Part shown: one piece after another, positions 16,926-26,799 of the stretch
Layout of the letters: each line of letters begins with the position of its first letter
Position numbering within the stretch: the first letter of the stretch is position 1
NCBI RefSeq assembly: GCF_947490405.1
Contig: NZ_CANLGU010000002.1
Span: 794,455-858,454 of the forward strand
DNA from: an uncultured Algibacter sp.
GTDB taxonomy: Bacteria > Bacteroidota > Bacteroidia > Flavobacteriales > Flavobacteriaceae
Direction: 5' to 3'
DNA length: 64,000 bases
Translations under genes and position numbers: made by a program
The notes under the pieces: model-generated
Databases searched by the model: none
What the model was told of the DNA's origin: nothing
Seen by the model: the letters and a program-made list of their open reading frames with translations, nothing else

Positions 16926-17896
16926 TAATCGAGGGATTGGTTTTCTAAGGAAGCATGCTCCAATAGCTTGTTAAATTCTTCCGCAGTTAAACTACCATAG
17001 TAGAAGTTTATAGGGTTAATACGGTCTCCGTCTTTAAATATTTCGTAGTGTAAATGAGGGGCTTCAGAGCGTCCTGTACTGCCTACAAAACCAATTAAAT
17101 CGCCTCGTTTTACTTTTTGATGTTTCCTAACGTTATACTTGTAAAGGTGTGCATACAAACTCGTGTAGCCATAACCATGATTTATTCTAATGTGCTTACC
17201 GTATCCTGATGAGTTACTATCCGCACGCTCAACAACTCCATCTCCACTCGCATAAACAGGAGTGCCTCTTGGTGCTGTAAAATCCATACCCCAATGCATT
17301 TTTCGTACTTTAGTAAACGGGTCAGAACGCATCCCGTAGCCAGAAGCCATACGCGTTAAGTTTTCGTTGCTTACTGGTTGAATTGCTGGAATAGCAGTAA
17401 GTAATTTTTCTTTTTCTTCAGCAAGAATAGCTATCTCATCAAGCGATTTAGATTGCACTACAATTTGTTTTTGTAAAATATCTAAACGCTTATTGCTCTC
17501 AACAATCAATTTCGAATTATCAAACCCTTCAAAATCTTTATATCGATTTATACCTCCAAAACCAGCACGACGTTGCTCATCTGGAATAGGATTAGCTTCA
17601 AAGTAAACACGATAAATATTATTATCTCTATCAGCAATATTTTCCAATACAGCTTCGGCATGCTCCATTTTCTTGTTAAGCAATTCAAACTGTAACTTCA
17701 TATTCGCTAATTCTCGTTTTAATGCACGCTCTTTAGGAGATTCAACGTATTGACTCGCAATAAAAACAAAGATGAAAGCAAAAAAAGCAGCTGCTAAAAT
17801 AAAAATTGCAGCATATTTAAAAGTAGTACGCTTTTTACGTTCTATTTTGCGGTAAGAAAGTGATTCTTTATCGTAGTAATATTTTACCTTACTCAT
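16925..17896 (-). CDS. M23-family membrane-anchored murein peptidase
   Basis: 323 residues: a basic cytoplasmic N-terminus, one membrane helix (about 27-48, YAAIFILAAAFFAFIFVFIA), a coiled coil (about 55-100), a linker with a second helix, and a C-terminal M23 (LytM) domain from about 185. Zinc ligands are seen in HWGMDF (HxxxD) and HLHYE (HxH), plus SLYAHL with its catalytic His, so it looks catalytically competent rather than an EnvC/NlpD-like activator. It probably cuts peptide cross-links in peptidoglycan. It is the first gene of a run with merR; a minus-strand -7 box lies at 17967-17974. Confidence 0.9.
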   Translation of the reverse strand: MSKVKYYYDKESLSYRKIERKKRTTFKYAAIFILAAAFFAFIFVFIASQYVESPKERALKRELANMKLQFELLNKKMEHAEAVLENIADRDNNIYRVYFEANPIPDEQRRAGFGGINRYKDFEGFDNSKLIVESNKRLDILQKQIVVQSKSLDEIAILAEEKEKLLTAIPAIQPVSNENLTRMASGYGMRSDPFTKVRKMHWGMDFTAPRGTPVYASGDGVVERADSNSSGYGKHIRINHGYGYTSLYAHLYKYNVRKHQKVKRGDLIGFVGSTGRSEAPHLHYEIFKDGDRINPINFYYGSLTAEEFNKLLEHASLENQSLD

Positions 17897-17966
17897 TCCT
17901 TAAATTATACTATTTTTGCAACTACAATTAAACAGCTTAAGGTGCTGTGTTAATTAAGTAAACGAA

Positions 17967-17974
17967 CAAACCTA
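17967..17974 (-). promoter_or_regulatory. Promoter -7 box of the M23-merR unit
   Basis: On the minus strand this reads TAGGTTTG, an exact TAnnTTTG match, about 70 bp before the M23 peptidase ATG. No clear -33 TTG is seen. Confidence 0.45.
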
Positions 17975-18040
17975 CGAAATTATTTTTATAGTAATTAAAC
18001 TAAAAATGTAATTGAAGGTTAACATCTCCTTTATTTTAAA

Positions 18041-18048
18041 TAGTTTTG
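18041..18048 (+). promoter_or_regulatory. Possible promoter -7 box of alaS
   Basis: TAGTTTTG fits TAnnTTTG and would give a leader of about 65 nt. Another exact match, TATTTTTG at 17911-17918, would give about 195 nt. I cannot tell which is used. Confidence 0.35.
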
Positions 18049-18117
18049 GAGAGTAAATATAAAAATTGTTTCTGATTAAATAGAATTTGAAAGAAGCAAG
18101 ATGCTCAATTTATATAG

Positions 18118-20730
18118 ATGAAGTCACAAAAAGTACGATCGAAATTTTTAAGTTTTTTTGAAGAAAAGAAGCACAGTATAGTGCCCTCTGCACCTATGGT
18201 TTTAAAAGATGACCCTACTTTAATGTTTGTTAATTCAGGTATGGCACCTTTTAAAGAATATTTTTTAGGAAATGCAAAGCCAAAAAATAATCGTATTACA
18301 GATTCGCAAAAATGTCTACGCGTTTCTGGTAAGCATAATGATTTGGAGGAAGTAGGATATGATACATACCACCATACGCTTTTTGAAATGCTCGGAAATT
18401 GGAGTTTTGGTGATTATTTTAAGAAAGAAGCTATTGCTTGGGCTTGGGAACTTCTTACTGAGGTTTACGGTATTGATAAAGATATTTTATATGTAACAGT
18501 TTTTGAAGGTGATGAAAAAGATGGTATTGGAATGGATACTGAGGCTTATGATATTTGGAAGCAATACATTTCTGAAGACCGTATTTTAAAAGGGAATAAA
18601 AAGGATAATTTTTGGGAAATGGGAGATCAAGGACCATGTGGACCTTGTAGCGAAATACATGTAGATATTCGTTCTGTGGAAGAAAAAGCAAAAATTTCTG
18701 GAAAAGATTTAGTAAACGAAGATCACCCACAAGTAGTTGAGATTTGGAACTTGGTTTTCATGCAATATAACCGAAAAGCAAATGGTTCGCTAGAAGCACT
18801 CCCAAATAAACATATTGATACAGGTATGGGGTTTGAGCGTCTTTGTATGGTGCTTCAAGGAGTACAATCCAATTATGATACAGATGTTTTTACACCGCTT
18901 ATAAGAGAGATTGAAACGATTACGAATAAAAATTATGGTAAAAACGAAAAGGCTGATGTAGCCATTCGTGTTATTTCAGACCATGTTCGTGCGGTAGCTT
19001 TCTCAATAGCAGATGGGCAATTGCCAAGTAATACAGGAGCAGGTTATGTTATTAGAAGAATTTTACGTAGAGCGGTACGTTATGGCTTTACGTTTCTTGA
19101 TAAAAAAGAACCTTTTATCTATAGATTAGTTGATGTTTTGAGTAAAAGAATGGGAGAGGCTTTTCCAGAACTTAAAGCTCAAAAACAACTTATTGAAAAT
19201 GTAATCAAAGAAGAAGAACAGTCGTTTTTAAGAACTCTAGACCAAGGTTTAGTATTACTAAATAGAATTGTAAATGAAACCAAAGACGATACCGTTTCGG
19301 GTGAAAAAGCTTTTGAATTATATGATACTTATGGGTTTCCAATTGATTTAACAGCGTTGATTCTTTCTGAAAAAGGATTAAAACTTGATGAAGAAGGCTT
19401 TAATGTTGAGTTACAAAAACAAAAAAGTAGATCTCGTGCAGCAAGTGAAATGTCTACAGATGATTGGACCATTTTAGTTAATGATGCTGAAGAAGAATTT
19501 GTTGGTTATGACACCTTAGAGGCTAATGTAAAATTAACACGATACAGAAAAGTAACTTCAAAAAAAGAAGGCGACATGTATCAGTTAGTATTTAATTTAA
19601 CACCGTTTTATCCAGAAGGAGGCGGGCAAGTAGGCGATAAAGGCTACTTGGAAGATACGCATGGTGATGTGGTTTATATTTTAGATACTAAAAAGGAAAA
19701 TAACGTTATTATCCATTTTGCTAAAAACTTACCTAAGCATATTAATGAATCTTTTAAAGCAGTCGTGGATTCTAAACAGCGACATAGAACAGAGTGTAAT
19801 CATACAGCAACACATTTACTACACCAAGCTTTGCGAGAAATTTTAGGAATGCATGTAGAGCAAAAAGGAAGTGCAGTACATTCAAAATATTTACGTTTCG
19901 ATTTTTCACACTTTTCAAAATTAACTGTTGAAGAAATAAGAGACGTTGAGAATTTTGTAAACAGACGTATTGAAGGTAAATTGCCTTTAGAAGAAATGCG
20001 TAATGTTCCAAAAGAACAAGCAATTGCTGAAGGTGCGATGAGTTTATTTGGTGAAAAATATGGAGATACTGTTCGAGCAATTAGATTTGGAAAATCTATA
20101 GAACTTTGTGGAGGTACACACGTACAAAATACTTCTGATATATGGCATTTTAAAATAGTTTCTGAAGGAGCTGTTGCTGCTGGAATTAGAAGAATTGAAG
20201 CGATTACTAATGATGCTGTAAAAGATTTTTATTTTGAAAATAACCGCGCTTATTTTGAAATGAGAGATTTATTAAACAATGCCAAAGAACCAGTAAAAGC
20301 ACTCCAGAATCTTCAAGAAGAAAACACCAATTTAAAAAAGCAGATAGAAAGTTTATTAAAGGATAAAGCAAAGAGTATTAAGAGTGATCTTAAAAATGAG
20401 CTAGAAGTTATAAATGGTGTGCAGTTTTTAGCAAAGAAATTGGATTTAGATGCAGGAGGCTTGAAAGATGTAGCATTCGAGTTGGGAAGCCAATTTGATA
20501 ACCTGTTTTTACTTTTAGCTACTGAGCAAAACGGAAAAGCGTTATTGTCTTGTTATATTTCAAAAGAATTAGTTTCAAGTAAAGGCTTAAATGCTGGACA
20601 AGTAGTTAGAGAATTGGGTAAATACATCCAAGGAGGTGGTGGCGGACAACCATTTTTTGCTACAGCAGGCGGTAAAAACCCTTCAGGGATAAATCAAGCT
20701 TTAGAATCTTCAAAAGATTATTTGAATTAG
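18118..20730 (+). CDS. alaS: Alanyl-tRNA synthetase
   Basis: Class II synthetase charging tRNA-Ala. The N-terminal catalytic core starts with [20 protein letters not shown] and includes [11 protein letters not shown] and [14 protein letters not shown]. The editing domain carries [11 protein letters not shown] (HxxxH zinc ligands) and CGGTHV near residue 662. The C-Ala domain ends with the glycine-rich [16 protein letters not shown]. The length of 870 is normal. GSCFA follows after 35 bp, possibly in the same transcript. Confidence 0.98.
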   Translation: MKSQKVRSKFLSFFEEKKHSIVPSAPMVLKDDPTLMFVNSGMAPFKEYFLGNAKPKNNRITDSQKCLRVSGKHNDLEEVGYDTYHHTLFEMLGNWSFGDYFKKEAIAWAWELLTEVYGIDKDILYVTVFEGDEKDGIGMDTEAYDIWKQYISEDRILKGNKKDNFWEMGDQGPCGPCSEIHVDIRSVEEKAKISGKDLVNEDHPQVVEIWNLVFMQYNRKANGSLEALPNKHIDTGMGFERLCMVLQGVQSNYDTDVFTPLIREIETITNKNYGKNEKADVAIRVISDHVRAVAFSIADGQLPSNTGAGYVIRRILRRAVRYGFTFLDKKEPFIYRLVDVLSKRMGEAFPELKAQKQLIENVIKEEEQSFLRTLDQGLVLLNRIVNETKDDTVSGEKAFELYDTYGFPIDLTALILSEKGLKLDEEGFNVELQKQKSRSRAASEMSTDDWTILVNDAEEEFVGYDTLEANVKLTRYRKVTSKKEGDMYQLVFNLTPFYPEGGGQVGDKGYLEDTHGDVVYILDTKKENNVIIHFAKNLPKHINESFKAVVDSKQRHRTECNHTATHLLHQALREILGMHVEQKGSAVHSKYLRFDFSHFSKLTVEEIRDVENFVNRRIEGKLPLEEMRNVPKEQAIAEGAMSLFGEKYGDTVRAIRFGKSIELCGGTHVQNTSDIWHFKIVSEGAVAAGIRRIEAITNDAVKDFYFENNRAYFEMRDLLNNAKEPVKALQNLQEENTNLKKQIESLLKDKAKSIKSDLKNELEVINGVQFLAKKLDLDAGGLKDVAFELGSQFDNLFLLLATEQNGKALLSCYISKELVSSKGLNAGQVVRELGKYIQGGGGGQPFFATAGGKNPSGINQALESSKDYLN

Positions 20731-20765
20731 TTTATCTTCCTGAGCTTATTTCAGGATTAAATTAG

Positions 20766-21710
20766 ATGGAATTGCAAACCAAAATACCATTAGAAAAACA
20801 GTCTAAAAATCTGATAGACTACAATTCTAATATTTTGCTTTTGGGCTCGTGCTTTTCAGAAAATATAGGTGAAAAACTCGATTATTTTAAGTTTCAAAAT
20901 ACGCAAAACCCTTTTGGGATATTATTTCATCCTAAAGCCATTGAGATTTTAATATCTAATGCTGTAAATGGTAAGCAGTACTCCAATCAAGATGTTTTTA
21001 ATCAAAATGAACAATGGCATAGTTTTGACGCACATTCAAGACTTAGTTCCAATTCTAAAGATGATTTGCTCAATGCGTTGAATACTCAAGTTCAATTAAC
21101 TTCAGAATCTATTCAAAAGGCAACACATGTTATTATAACTCTAGGAACATCGTGGGTATATCGATTTTTAGAATCTGATAAAGTTGTAGCTAACTGCCAT
21201 AAAGTGCCTCAAAAACAATTCAAAAAAGAATTGTTAAATGTGGAAGATATTTCAAAATCACTTCAAAATATTATAAATCTAATTGAGCGTGTTAATCATA
21301 AAGCTATAATACTCTTTACGGTATCGCCAGTACGTCATCTAAAAGATGGTTTTATAGAAAACACATTAGCAAAATCGAACTTAATATCTGCTATCCATAC
21401 ACTCTTAAATATAAAAGTTTTATACTTTCCTTCTTATGAAATTATGATGGACGAACTTCGTGATTATCGTTTCTATAATCAAGATATGATTCACCCTAGT
21501 CCATTAGCTATTAATTATATCTGGGAAAAGTTTCAAAGTATTTGGATTTCTGATGAATCTATCAAAACTATGCAGGAGGTAGAAACCATTCAAAAAGGAA
21601 ATCAACATAAACCTTTTAATCAAAATTCTGAAGCGCATCAAAGATTTCTTCAAAATCTAAATGATAAAAAAGATCAGATATCATTTCGTTTTCCACACAT
21701 TAAATTTTAG
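20766..21710 (+). CDS. GSCFA domain-containing protein
   Basis: 314 residues with the family-naming motif in LLLGSCFSENIGEKL near residue 25, followed by FGILFHPKAIE, ITLGTSWVYR, TVSPVRHLKDG and DMIHPSPLAINYIWEKF. These blocks match the SGNH/GDSL-hydrolase-like layout of GSCFA proteins: Ser in GSCFS, and Asp/His in DMIHPS. No signal peptide is seen, so it is probably cytoplasmic. The substrate is unknown; esterase or lipase-like activity is inferred from the fold. It follows alaS closely. Confidence 0.88.
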   Translation: MELQTKIPLEKQSKNLIDYNSNILLLGSCFSENIGEKLDYFKFQNTQNPFGILFHPKAIEILISNAVNGKQYSNQDVFNQNEQWHSFDAHSRLSSNSKDDLLNALNTQVQLTSESIQKATHVIITLGTSWVYRFLESDKVVANCHKVPQKQFKKELLNVEDISKSLQNIINLIERVNHKAIILFTVSPVRHLKDGFIENTLAKSNLISAIHTLLNIKVLYFPSYEIMMDELRDYRFYNQDMIHPSPLAINYIWEKFQSIWISDESIKTMQEVETIQKGNQHKPFNQNSEAHQRFLQNLNDKKDQISFRFPHIKF

Positions 21711-21796
21711 CATCATTTATTATTCTTAAGTTGAAATTCGTATGTCGTAAATTCAATATACGTAATTCGTCGTATTGATTTCATTTATCCATTGTT

Positions 21797-21810
21797 GCAG
21801 TTTTGTATCA
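21797..21810 (+). promoter_or_regulatory. Putative promoter element shared with 42826-42839
   Basis: GCAGTTTTGTATCA occurs here 26 bp before an ATG and again at 42826-42839, 21 bp before another. It contains CAGTTTTG, one mismatch from the -7 consensus; a TTG lies 20 bp upstream at 21775-21777. Confidence 0.4.
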
Positions 21811-21836
21811 CTATTAATCAATAAAATAATTCAACA

Positions 21837-22358
21837 ATGAGAAATTTAAAACAAATTATGTTATTCGTAATGGTGGGATCATTACTAGCATTTACATCGT
21901 GTTCAAAAGATGATGATGGCGATGGAGACTCAAGTAAAGGAGGAAGTGAATTTTTAACCGTTAAAATTGATGGGGCTAGTTTTTCTGCTTCAACAGACCC
22001 AGCATCATTGATTAGTGCTGTGGTAGACAGCGGTGTGCTTGCAGTACAAGGAAGTACAAATGATGGTGAATACCTTAGGTTTAATATCCTGAATTATACT
22101 GGAACAGGAACCTATACAACTGGTGATGCCTTAACTAATTCAAATTTAATTCAGTATGGGGATATAAGTACGCCCACGGTAGCTTGGATTAGCAGTGGAA
22201 TAATATCTCTTGGGAACAGTTCTGCTACAGGAACTATTACAGTAACTTCTGATGACGGATCTACAATAGAGGGGACTTTTACTTTCACAGGCTACAATGC
22301 TAGTGACATGTCAACTAAATCCTTTACTGAAGGAGAATTTAAAGCTTCAATAGAGTAA
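21837..22358 (+). CDS. Small beta-rich lipoprotein (DUF6252-like)
   Basis: 173 residues. A lipoprotein signal ends FTSC at residue 22, followed by an acidic DDDGDGD linker that would tether the domain away from the membrane. The rest is beta-rich with many Thr/Ser/Gly (LTVKIDGASFSAST, GTYTTGDALTNSNLI, GTFTFTGYN, SFTEGEFKASI). This pattern recalls the DUF6252 family of Bacteroidota lipoproteins, but that is recognition by texture. A terminator follows, so it is probably monocistronic. No function is known. Confidence 0.7.
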   Translation: MRNLKQIMLFVMVGSLLAFTSCSKDDDGDGDSSKGGSEFLTVKIDGASFSASTDPASLISAVVDSGVLAVQGSTNDGEYLRFNILNYTGTGTYTTGDALTNSNLIQYGDISTPTVAWISSGIISLGNSSATGTITVTSDDGSTIEGTFTFTGYNASDMSTKSFTEGEFKASIE

Positions 22359-22373
22359 TAATAATTGATTATC

Positions 22374-22407
22374 GCACGATACACCTGTATTGTGCGGTTT
22401 TCTTTTT
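22374..22407 (+). terminator. Terminator after the small lipoprotein gene
   Basis: A 10-bp stem (22374-22383 and 22388-22397, one G-U pair) with an ACCT loop is followed by a T-rich tract, just before the next ATG at 22421. Confidence 0.75.
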
Positions 22408-22420
22408 AAAAAGATTAATA

Positions 22421-24262
22421 ATGAGACATTTAAAAATATTAGTTTTCTTATTAGCCTGTACGCTAATATTGAACGCGCAGAAAGCTGAAACTCCAGATTT
22501 TACTTATGATCTAGGAGGTAAGATTGAACAAATGACATTAACTAGCTCTGGTGTTATGTTAATTACTCATGGTAAAGGATTAGCAGGAATAAAACCAGGG
22601 CAAGAAGGATTAGTATTTAATTTTGATGATTATGGAAAAGTAAAACAAGAAGAAATTCACATAGTGCCAAATACGCCATATGTTATGGTGGGACAATCTG
22701 GTTTTGGAGGAATATCAGCTAAACAAAGTGTTATTGATGTTGTTTCTGGAAAACGTTTATTTGATACTAAAGCCAATGGTTGGAAAGCAGCAGGCAGGCC
22801 AACATTGTTAATGCCAGAAAATAAATTAATTGTTTCTGGCCAGCGTACAGCAAAAGAAAAATATGTACAAGCTGTCGGTATTTATGATATGGGAACAGGA
22901 AATGAGGTGAAACTTTTTAAAATGAAGGGAACAAACTCTCTTACCGGACAACCAAGTATTATAGATGGGGGTGTTATACTTCCAACATATAAGGGTGTTT
23001 ATAGAATAGATATGAATACTGGTGTAGAAAGTTGGGTTGTAGATTTAAAGAATGTAGCATATGTTATTCCAGACAAAGATGGTAAATCTATGTATGCTGT
23101 TCAAGGCAAAGGGAAGAATCATGTGATTCATAAAATTGGAGCATCAGGTTCTCAAATGTGGGGAGAGGGTAATAAACTAAAAGGTGTAGTGTCTAATTTT
23201 GAGGTAACGCCAAAGGGGTTAGCTATTGTAAGTGATGTAGCAGATACAGGAAAAAAAGGTTTGGGTAAATTGGCAGCAGCTAAAGCGCAGAGTAATATAT
23301 CTTTTTTATCATCTAGCACAGGAGAAGATTTATGGGAAAAAGCGCCAAAAACAAAGGGGTATGTTCAACACTTTTATATTATGGAAGATGGTATTCTTTT
23401 TGGCATCAGAGAAGGAGGAATAAATAAAATTTCTTTTGGCGGAAAACCACTATTTAAAAAACCATTAAAAACAGGAGAGAATATACATACTATGGCATTA
23501 ACTAAGCAAGGTATGATATATATAACAGATAGTGATGCCAATATTGTGAATTTAGATACGGGAGAATCTATTTGGAATAAGCCAATTAAATACAAGAGAG
23601 CTAATGCGGTTACTAGTGTTTATGATGAATCTCACGATAGATATTTAATCAGTACTGGTGCTGAAATGATTGCAATTGATGAAAACTCAGGAGATATAAG
23701 TACACTAGCAACCTATAAGTTTGAGGAAAAAGAATACCCTACAAATTTAGAAGTAAGAGATGGAGGGCTTTTATTAAGCGCAGATCAGAATTTAATGATG
23801 CTCGATTTTGATGGTTCAGAAAAGTATCATGAATATTTTCGTTCACCAGGGAAGAGTGCCTTAGCTGTTGCTTTATTAGCGGCAACTGCAGTAGCTTCAA
23901 CAGCAATGGCAACAAGTGCAAGTGCTAGAGCTGGTGCAAATAGAAATTATTTAGGACAATACAATCAATATGGAGCTCAAATGAAAAGAACTGCAGATAT
24001 GTTTTCAGAAATTGGTACAGCTTCTTTTAATGAGATGGCTAAGCGATTTAAAGCTACAGCAGCAACTGAAAATTCTCAATTTATTCTTACAAAACTTGAC
24101 AGTGGTGCAGGATTAGTAAAAATTAATAAAGATTCAGGGGTAGCCGAAAAAGAAATTCTATTAAAAGATAAAAAACCAACATATGAAGTTGATGAATTTG
24201 GAGGGTATTTATATTATCTAGCAAACAACAATACTATATATGCTTATAACCTTAAAAACTAA
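22421..24262 (+). CDS. Secreted PQQ-like beta-propeller protein
   Basis: 613 residues. A signal peptide (about 1-19, ending LNAQ) precedes repeated PQQ/WD-like blades, such as DTKANGWKAAG, SSTGEDLWEKAPK, NLDTGESIWNKPIKY and ENSGDISTLATYKF. An unusual Ala-rich hydrophobic stretch interrupts the propeller at about 478-508, followed by a basic Asn/Gln/Tyr-rich segment (NRNYLGQYNQYGAQ). The stretch is long enough to cross a membrane, but is Ala/Thr-rich and could be a buried helix or amphipathic insertion. It could be a periplasmic scaffold resembling BamB-type propellers; the role is unknown. Its own terminator follows. Confidence 0.7.
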   Translation: MRHLKILVFLLACTLILNAQKAETPDFTYDLGGKIEQMTLTSSGVMLITHGKGLAGIKPGQEGLVFNFDDYGKVKQEEIHIVPNTPYVMVGQSGFGGISAKQSVIDVVSGKRLFDTKANGWKAAGRPTLLMPENKLIVSGQRTAKEKYVQAVGIYDMGTGNEVKLFKMKGTNSLTGQPSIIDGGVILPTYKGVYRIDMNTGVESWVVDLKNVAYVIPDKDGKSMYAVQGKGKNHVIHKIGASGSQMWGEGNKLKGVVSNFEVTPKGLAIVSDVADTGKKGLGKLAAAKAQSNISFLSSSTGEDLWEKAPKTKGYVQHFYIMEDGILFGIREGGINKISFGGKPLFKKPLKTGENIHTMALTKQGMIYITDSDANIVNLDTGESIWNKPIKYKRANAVTSVYDESHDRYLISTGAEMIAIDENSGDISTLATYKFEEKEYPTNLEVRDGGLLLSADQNLMMLDFDGSEKYHEYFRSPGKSALAVALLAATAVASTAMATSASARAGANRNYLGQYNQYGAQMKRTADMFSEIGTASFNEMAKRFKATAATENSQFILTKLDSGAGLVKINKDSGVAEKEILLKDKKPTYEVDEFGGYLYYLANNNTIYAYNLKN

Positions 24263-24283
24263 ATCTTGTTGTTGAGATTTGTT

Positions 24284-24325
24284 GATTAGGCGTGATAATC
24301 AGATTATTGCGCTTAATCTTTTTTA
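24284..24325 (+). terminator. Terminator after the beta-propeller gene
   Basis: A 16-bp stem with wobble pairs (24284-24299 and 24303-24318) has a 3-nt loop and a following T run. A weaker 7-bp long-loop hairpin with T run lies at 24408-24455. Confidence 0.75.
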
Positions 24326-24485
24326 ATAACACTTAGTCGAAAAATTTAATCACATAACACTTTTAATTGTAGTTTTAAAATGCTATTAATCAGTTCATAT
24401 CAAAAAGCACCAAAGCCTTTAATCCACAAAATTTCAGGTATTTGGTGTTTTTTTATACATGTTTTTCATCATAATATAAGTTGTT

Positions 24486-24761
24486 ATGATGTTTGATTTT
24501 TTTAGCATTTTAATTGCATTATTGGTTTTATTAATTTTAGTTCTTATTATTAAAACCTATTTAAGTACAGAGTTCTTAAAAAAATCAGGAATCGAGAAAC
24601 AAGATTTGATACAAAAAACCATAGAAAAAGAAACTAAACAATTTGGAATAAGTTATGATAAATTAAAACTAATGGATGGTTTTAATTATTCTATAGTCGA
24701 CAAACTATTTTTAATTATTAATGAATTAATTTCATTACATAAACAAACATATAGTAAGTAG
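24486..24761 (+). CDS. Small single-helix membrane protein
   Basis: 91 residues: an N-terminal membrane helix (FFSILIALLVLLILVLIIKTYL) and a soluble, charged C-terminal part of about 65 residues. I do not recognise it. It ends 7 bp before the start codon of the sensor kinase gene, so the two are probably one operon, and the product may be an accessory of that two-component system. No catalytic motif is visible. Confidence 0.6.
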   Translation: MMFDFFSILIALLVLLILVLIIKTYLSTEFLKKSGIEKQDLIQKTIEKETKQFGISYDKLKLMDGFNYSIVDKLFLIINELISLHKQTYSK

Positions 24762-24768
24762 TGCCATT

Positions 24769-26721
24769 ATGTGTAATAAATTTATCTCAACCCTATTTGT
24801 TTTATTAAGTTTTTATAGCTTCTCTCAAGATCAAGCAAAAGTAATTGACAGTTTAAAACAAATCATAAAATTAAAACCTAGTGACTCTATTAAGGCAAAA
24901 GTATACAGTGATTTGTGTTGGTATTATAGAAACACTTCTACTGATAGTGCATTTTATTACGGAGGGTTAGCATTAGGGATTTCCCAAAAAAACAAAAATA
25001 AATTAGGAGAAGCCCAGGCATATAATGATTTAGGTATTTTGCATTATGGATTAGCAGAATATTCTAAAGCTTTAGAGGTTTATGAGAAGTCTTTGAAGAT
25101 AAGGCAATCATTGAAAGATTCTTCGGGTATCGCAAGCTTGCATAATAAAATAGGTTTGGTATATCAAAATACCTTTAAGATGGATTCCGCTATCACCCAT
25201 GCCACTAAGGCTTTAAAAATCTATGAAGCAAGAAATAATATTAGATACGCTGCTGTTTTAAAAAATAATATAGCTAATATATATAAAGGATTAAAGCAAT
25301 ATAAAAAAGCTCTAGAAGCGCATTTGGAATTAGCAGAATTAAACAAAGAATTAAATGATGCTAGGGCTTTAGTAAAATCATATAATAACATTGCAAATGC
25401 CTATTTACATCTTACTGATACCGTTAACAGCACCTTGTATTATAAAAAAGGTATTGAACTTGCTAAAATCAATAACTTTAAAACTGGTTTAGCTGCTTTG
25501 TATAATAATTATGGTAGTTTATTACAGAGTAAAGGGGAGTACGGTAAAGCATTAAAATCATTAGAAGAATCGTTGCGGTTAAGACAAGAACTGGATGATA
25601 GGTTTGGAATTGCTAGCTCATCAATACGCATAGGTGGTTTATATCTTGATATGAAAGCGTTTAATAAAGTGGAACGGAATTTACGCTTAGGTTTAAAGCT
25701 TTCAGAGGAGTTTAATGCCAACGAGTTAAAGGTTGAAGCATACGATAAGCTTGCTTACTATTATGCTTACCAAAATAAAACAGATAGTGTTATTCACTAT
25801 CGTGAGTTGTTCAAGACCTTGAAAGACAGCTTGTATAGTAAACAAGTTTTAAATGAAATAGCTAATGTACAAGAAAAGTATAATGCCTCGGAACGAGAAA
25901 AAGAAATACTTGGACAACGTGCAGACATAGCAGAGAAAGAACTAAACTTAAACAAAAAAAACACCCAGTTAATAGGTTTAATTATTTTGGCAATAGCTAT
26001 CTCTCTTTTAGGTTACATGCTTTTTAAGCAGCAAAAATTAAAAAATGAGCAATTAAAAAAAGAAAGTGAATTAAAAGAAGCTTTAGTAAAGATTGAAACC
26101 CAGAATAAATTACAAGAACAACGTCTAAGAATATCCAGAGATTTACATGATAATATTGGGGCGCAACTTACTTTTATTATTTCTTCAATAGAGAATTTGC
26201 AATATGGCTTCAAAATAAAAAATAAAAAATTAAATAGTAAGCTATTGAGTATAAGTGCATTTACTAAAGATACCATTTATGAGTTGCGGGATACTATTTG
26301 GGCTATGAATAAGAATGTTATTTATCTAGAGGATTTAGAAACTCGAATTTCAAACTTTATTGATAAAGCTGATATGTTTTCTAATAATTTGACTTTTGAG
26401 TTTAAGATTGATAAATCCATAGACAAATCGGAAGCATTTACATCAGTAAAAGGAATGAATATTTATAGAATTATTCAGGAAGCCATAAATAATGCTATCA
26501 AATATGCAGAAGCATCAATGATAAAAGTTGATATACTTAAACAGGATAAAAACATACAGTTTAAAATCACCGATAATGGTAAAGGTTTTGAAAAGAATAA
26601 CCTAAAAAAAGGTAACGGGCTAAACAATATGAAAAAGCGTGCAAAGGAAATTGGGGCAGATATAGATATAGATAGTCAGTTAAATAAGGGTACAGAGGTG
26701 TTGATTATTATGTGTGTTTAG
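24769..26721 (+). CDS. TPR-containing sensor histidine kinase
   Basis: 650 residues. A signal sequence (about 1-20) precedes a periplasmic sensor domain of six to seven TPR repeats to about residue 365 (AQAYNDLGILHYGLAEYSKA and similar). A membrane helix lies near 405-420 (LIGLIILAIAISLLGYMLF), then a coiled coil and a HisKA_3-type dimerisation domain with the phospho-acceptor His460 in SRDLHDNIGAQL. A HATPase domain carries IIQEAINNAIKYAEAS (N box) and DNGKGF, ending GADIDIDSQLNKGTEV. This is the NarX/DesK-like class that pairs with NarL-type regulators; one follows 78 bp downstream. The TPR region suggests a protein or peptide signal. Confidence 0.92.
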   Translation: MCNKFISTLFVLLSFYSFSQDQAKVIDSLKQIIKLKPSDSIKAKVYSDLCWYYRNTSTDSAFYYGGLALGISQKNKNKLGEAQAYNDLGILHYGLAEYSKALEVYEKSLKIRQSLKDSSGIASLHNKIGLVYQNTFKMDSAITHATKALKIYEARNNIRYAAVLKNNIANIYKGLKQYKKALEAHLELAELNKELNDARALVKSYNNIANAYLHLTDTVNSTLYYKKGIELAKINNFKTGLAALYNNYGSLLQSKGEYGKALKSLEESLRLRQELDDRFGIASSSIRIGGLYLDMKAFNKVERNLRLGLKLSEEFNANELKVEAYDKLAYYYAYQNKTDSVIHYRELFKTLKDSLYSKQVLNEIANVQEKYNASEREKEILGQRADIAEKELNLNKKNTQLIGLIILAIAISLLGYMLFKQQKLKNEQLKKESELKEALVKIETQNKLQEQRLRISRDLHDNIGAQLTFIISSIENLQYGFKIKNKKLNSKLLSISAFTKDTIYELRDTIWAMNKNVIYLEDLETRISNFIDKADMFSNNLTFEFKIDKSIDKSEAFTSVKGMNIYRIIQEAINNAIKYAEASMIKVDILKQDKNIQFKITDNGKGFEKNNLKKGNGLNNMKKRAKEIGADIDIDSQLNKGTEVLIIMCV

Positions 26722-26799
26722 CTCTGAAAATATACGATGAATTACGTATGGATTTCTCAAGTAAAAAGTGATAGATTTCCTATGTTGAAAATCAAGTAA

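Noticed and set aside
24408-24455. Second terminator before the small membrane protein gene
   Set aside because: Only about 7 bp of stem with a loop of nearly 30 nt. The better hairpin at 24284-24325 explains termination.
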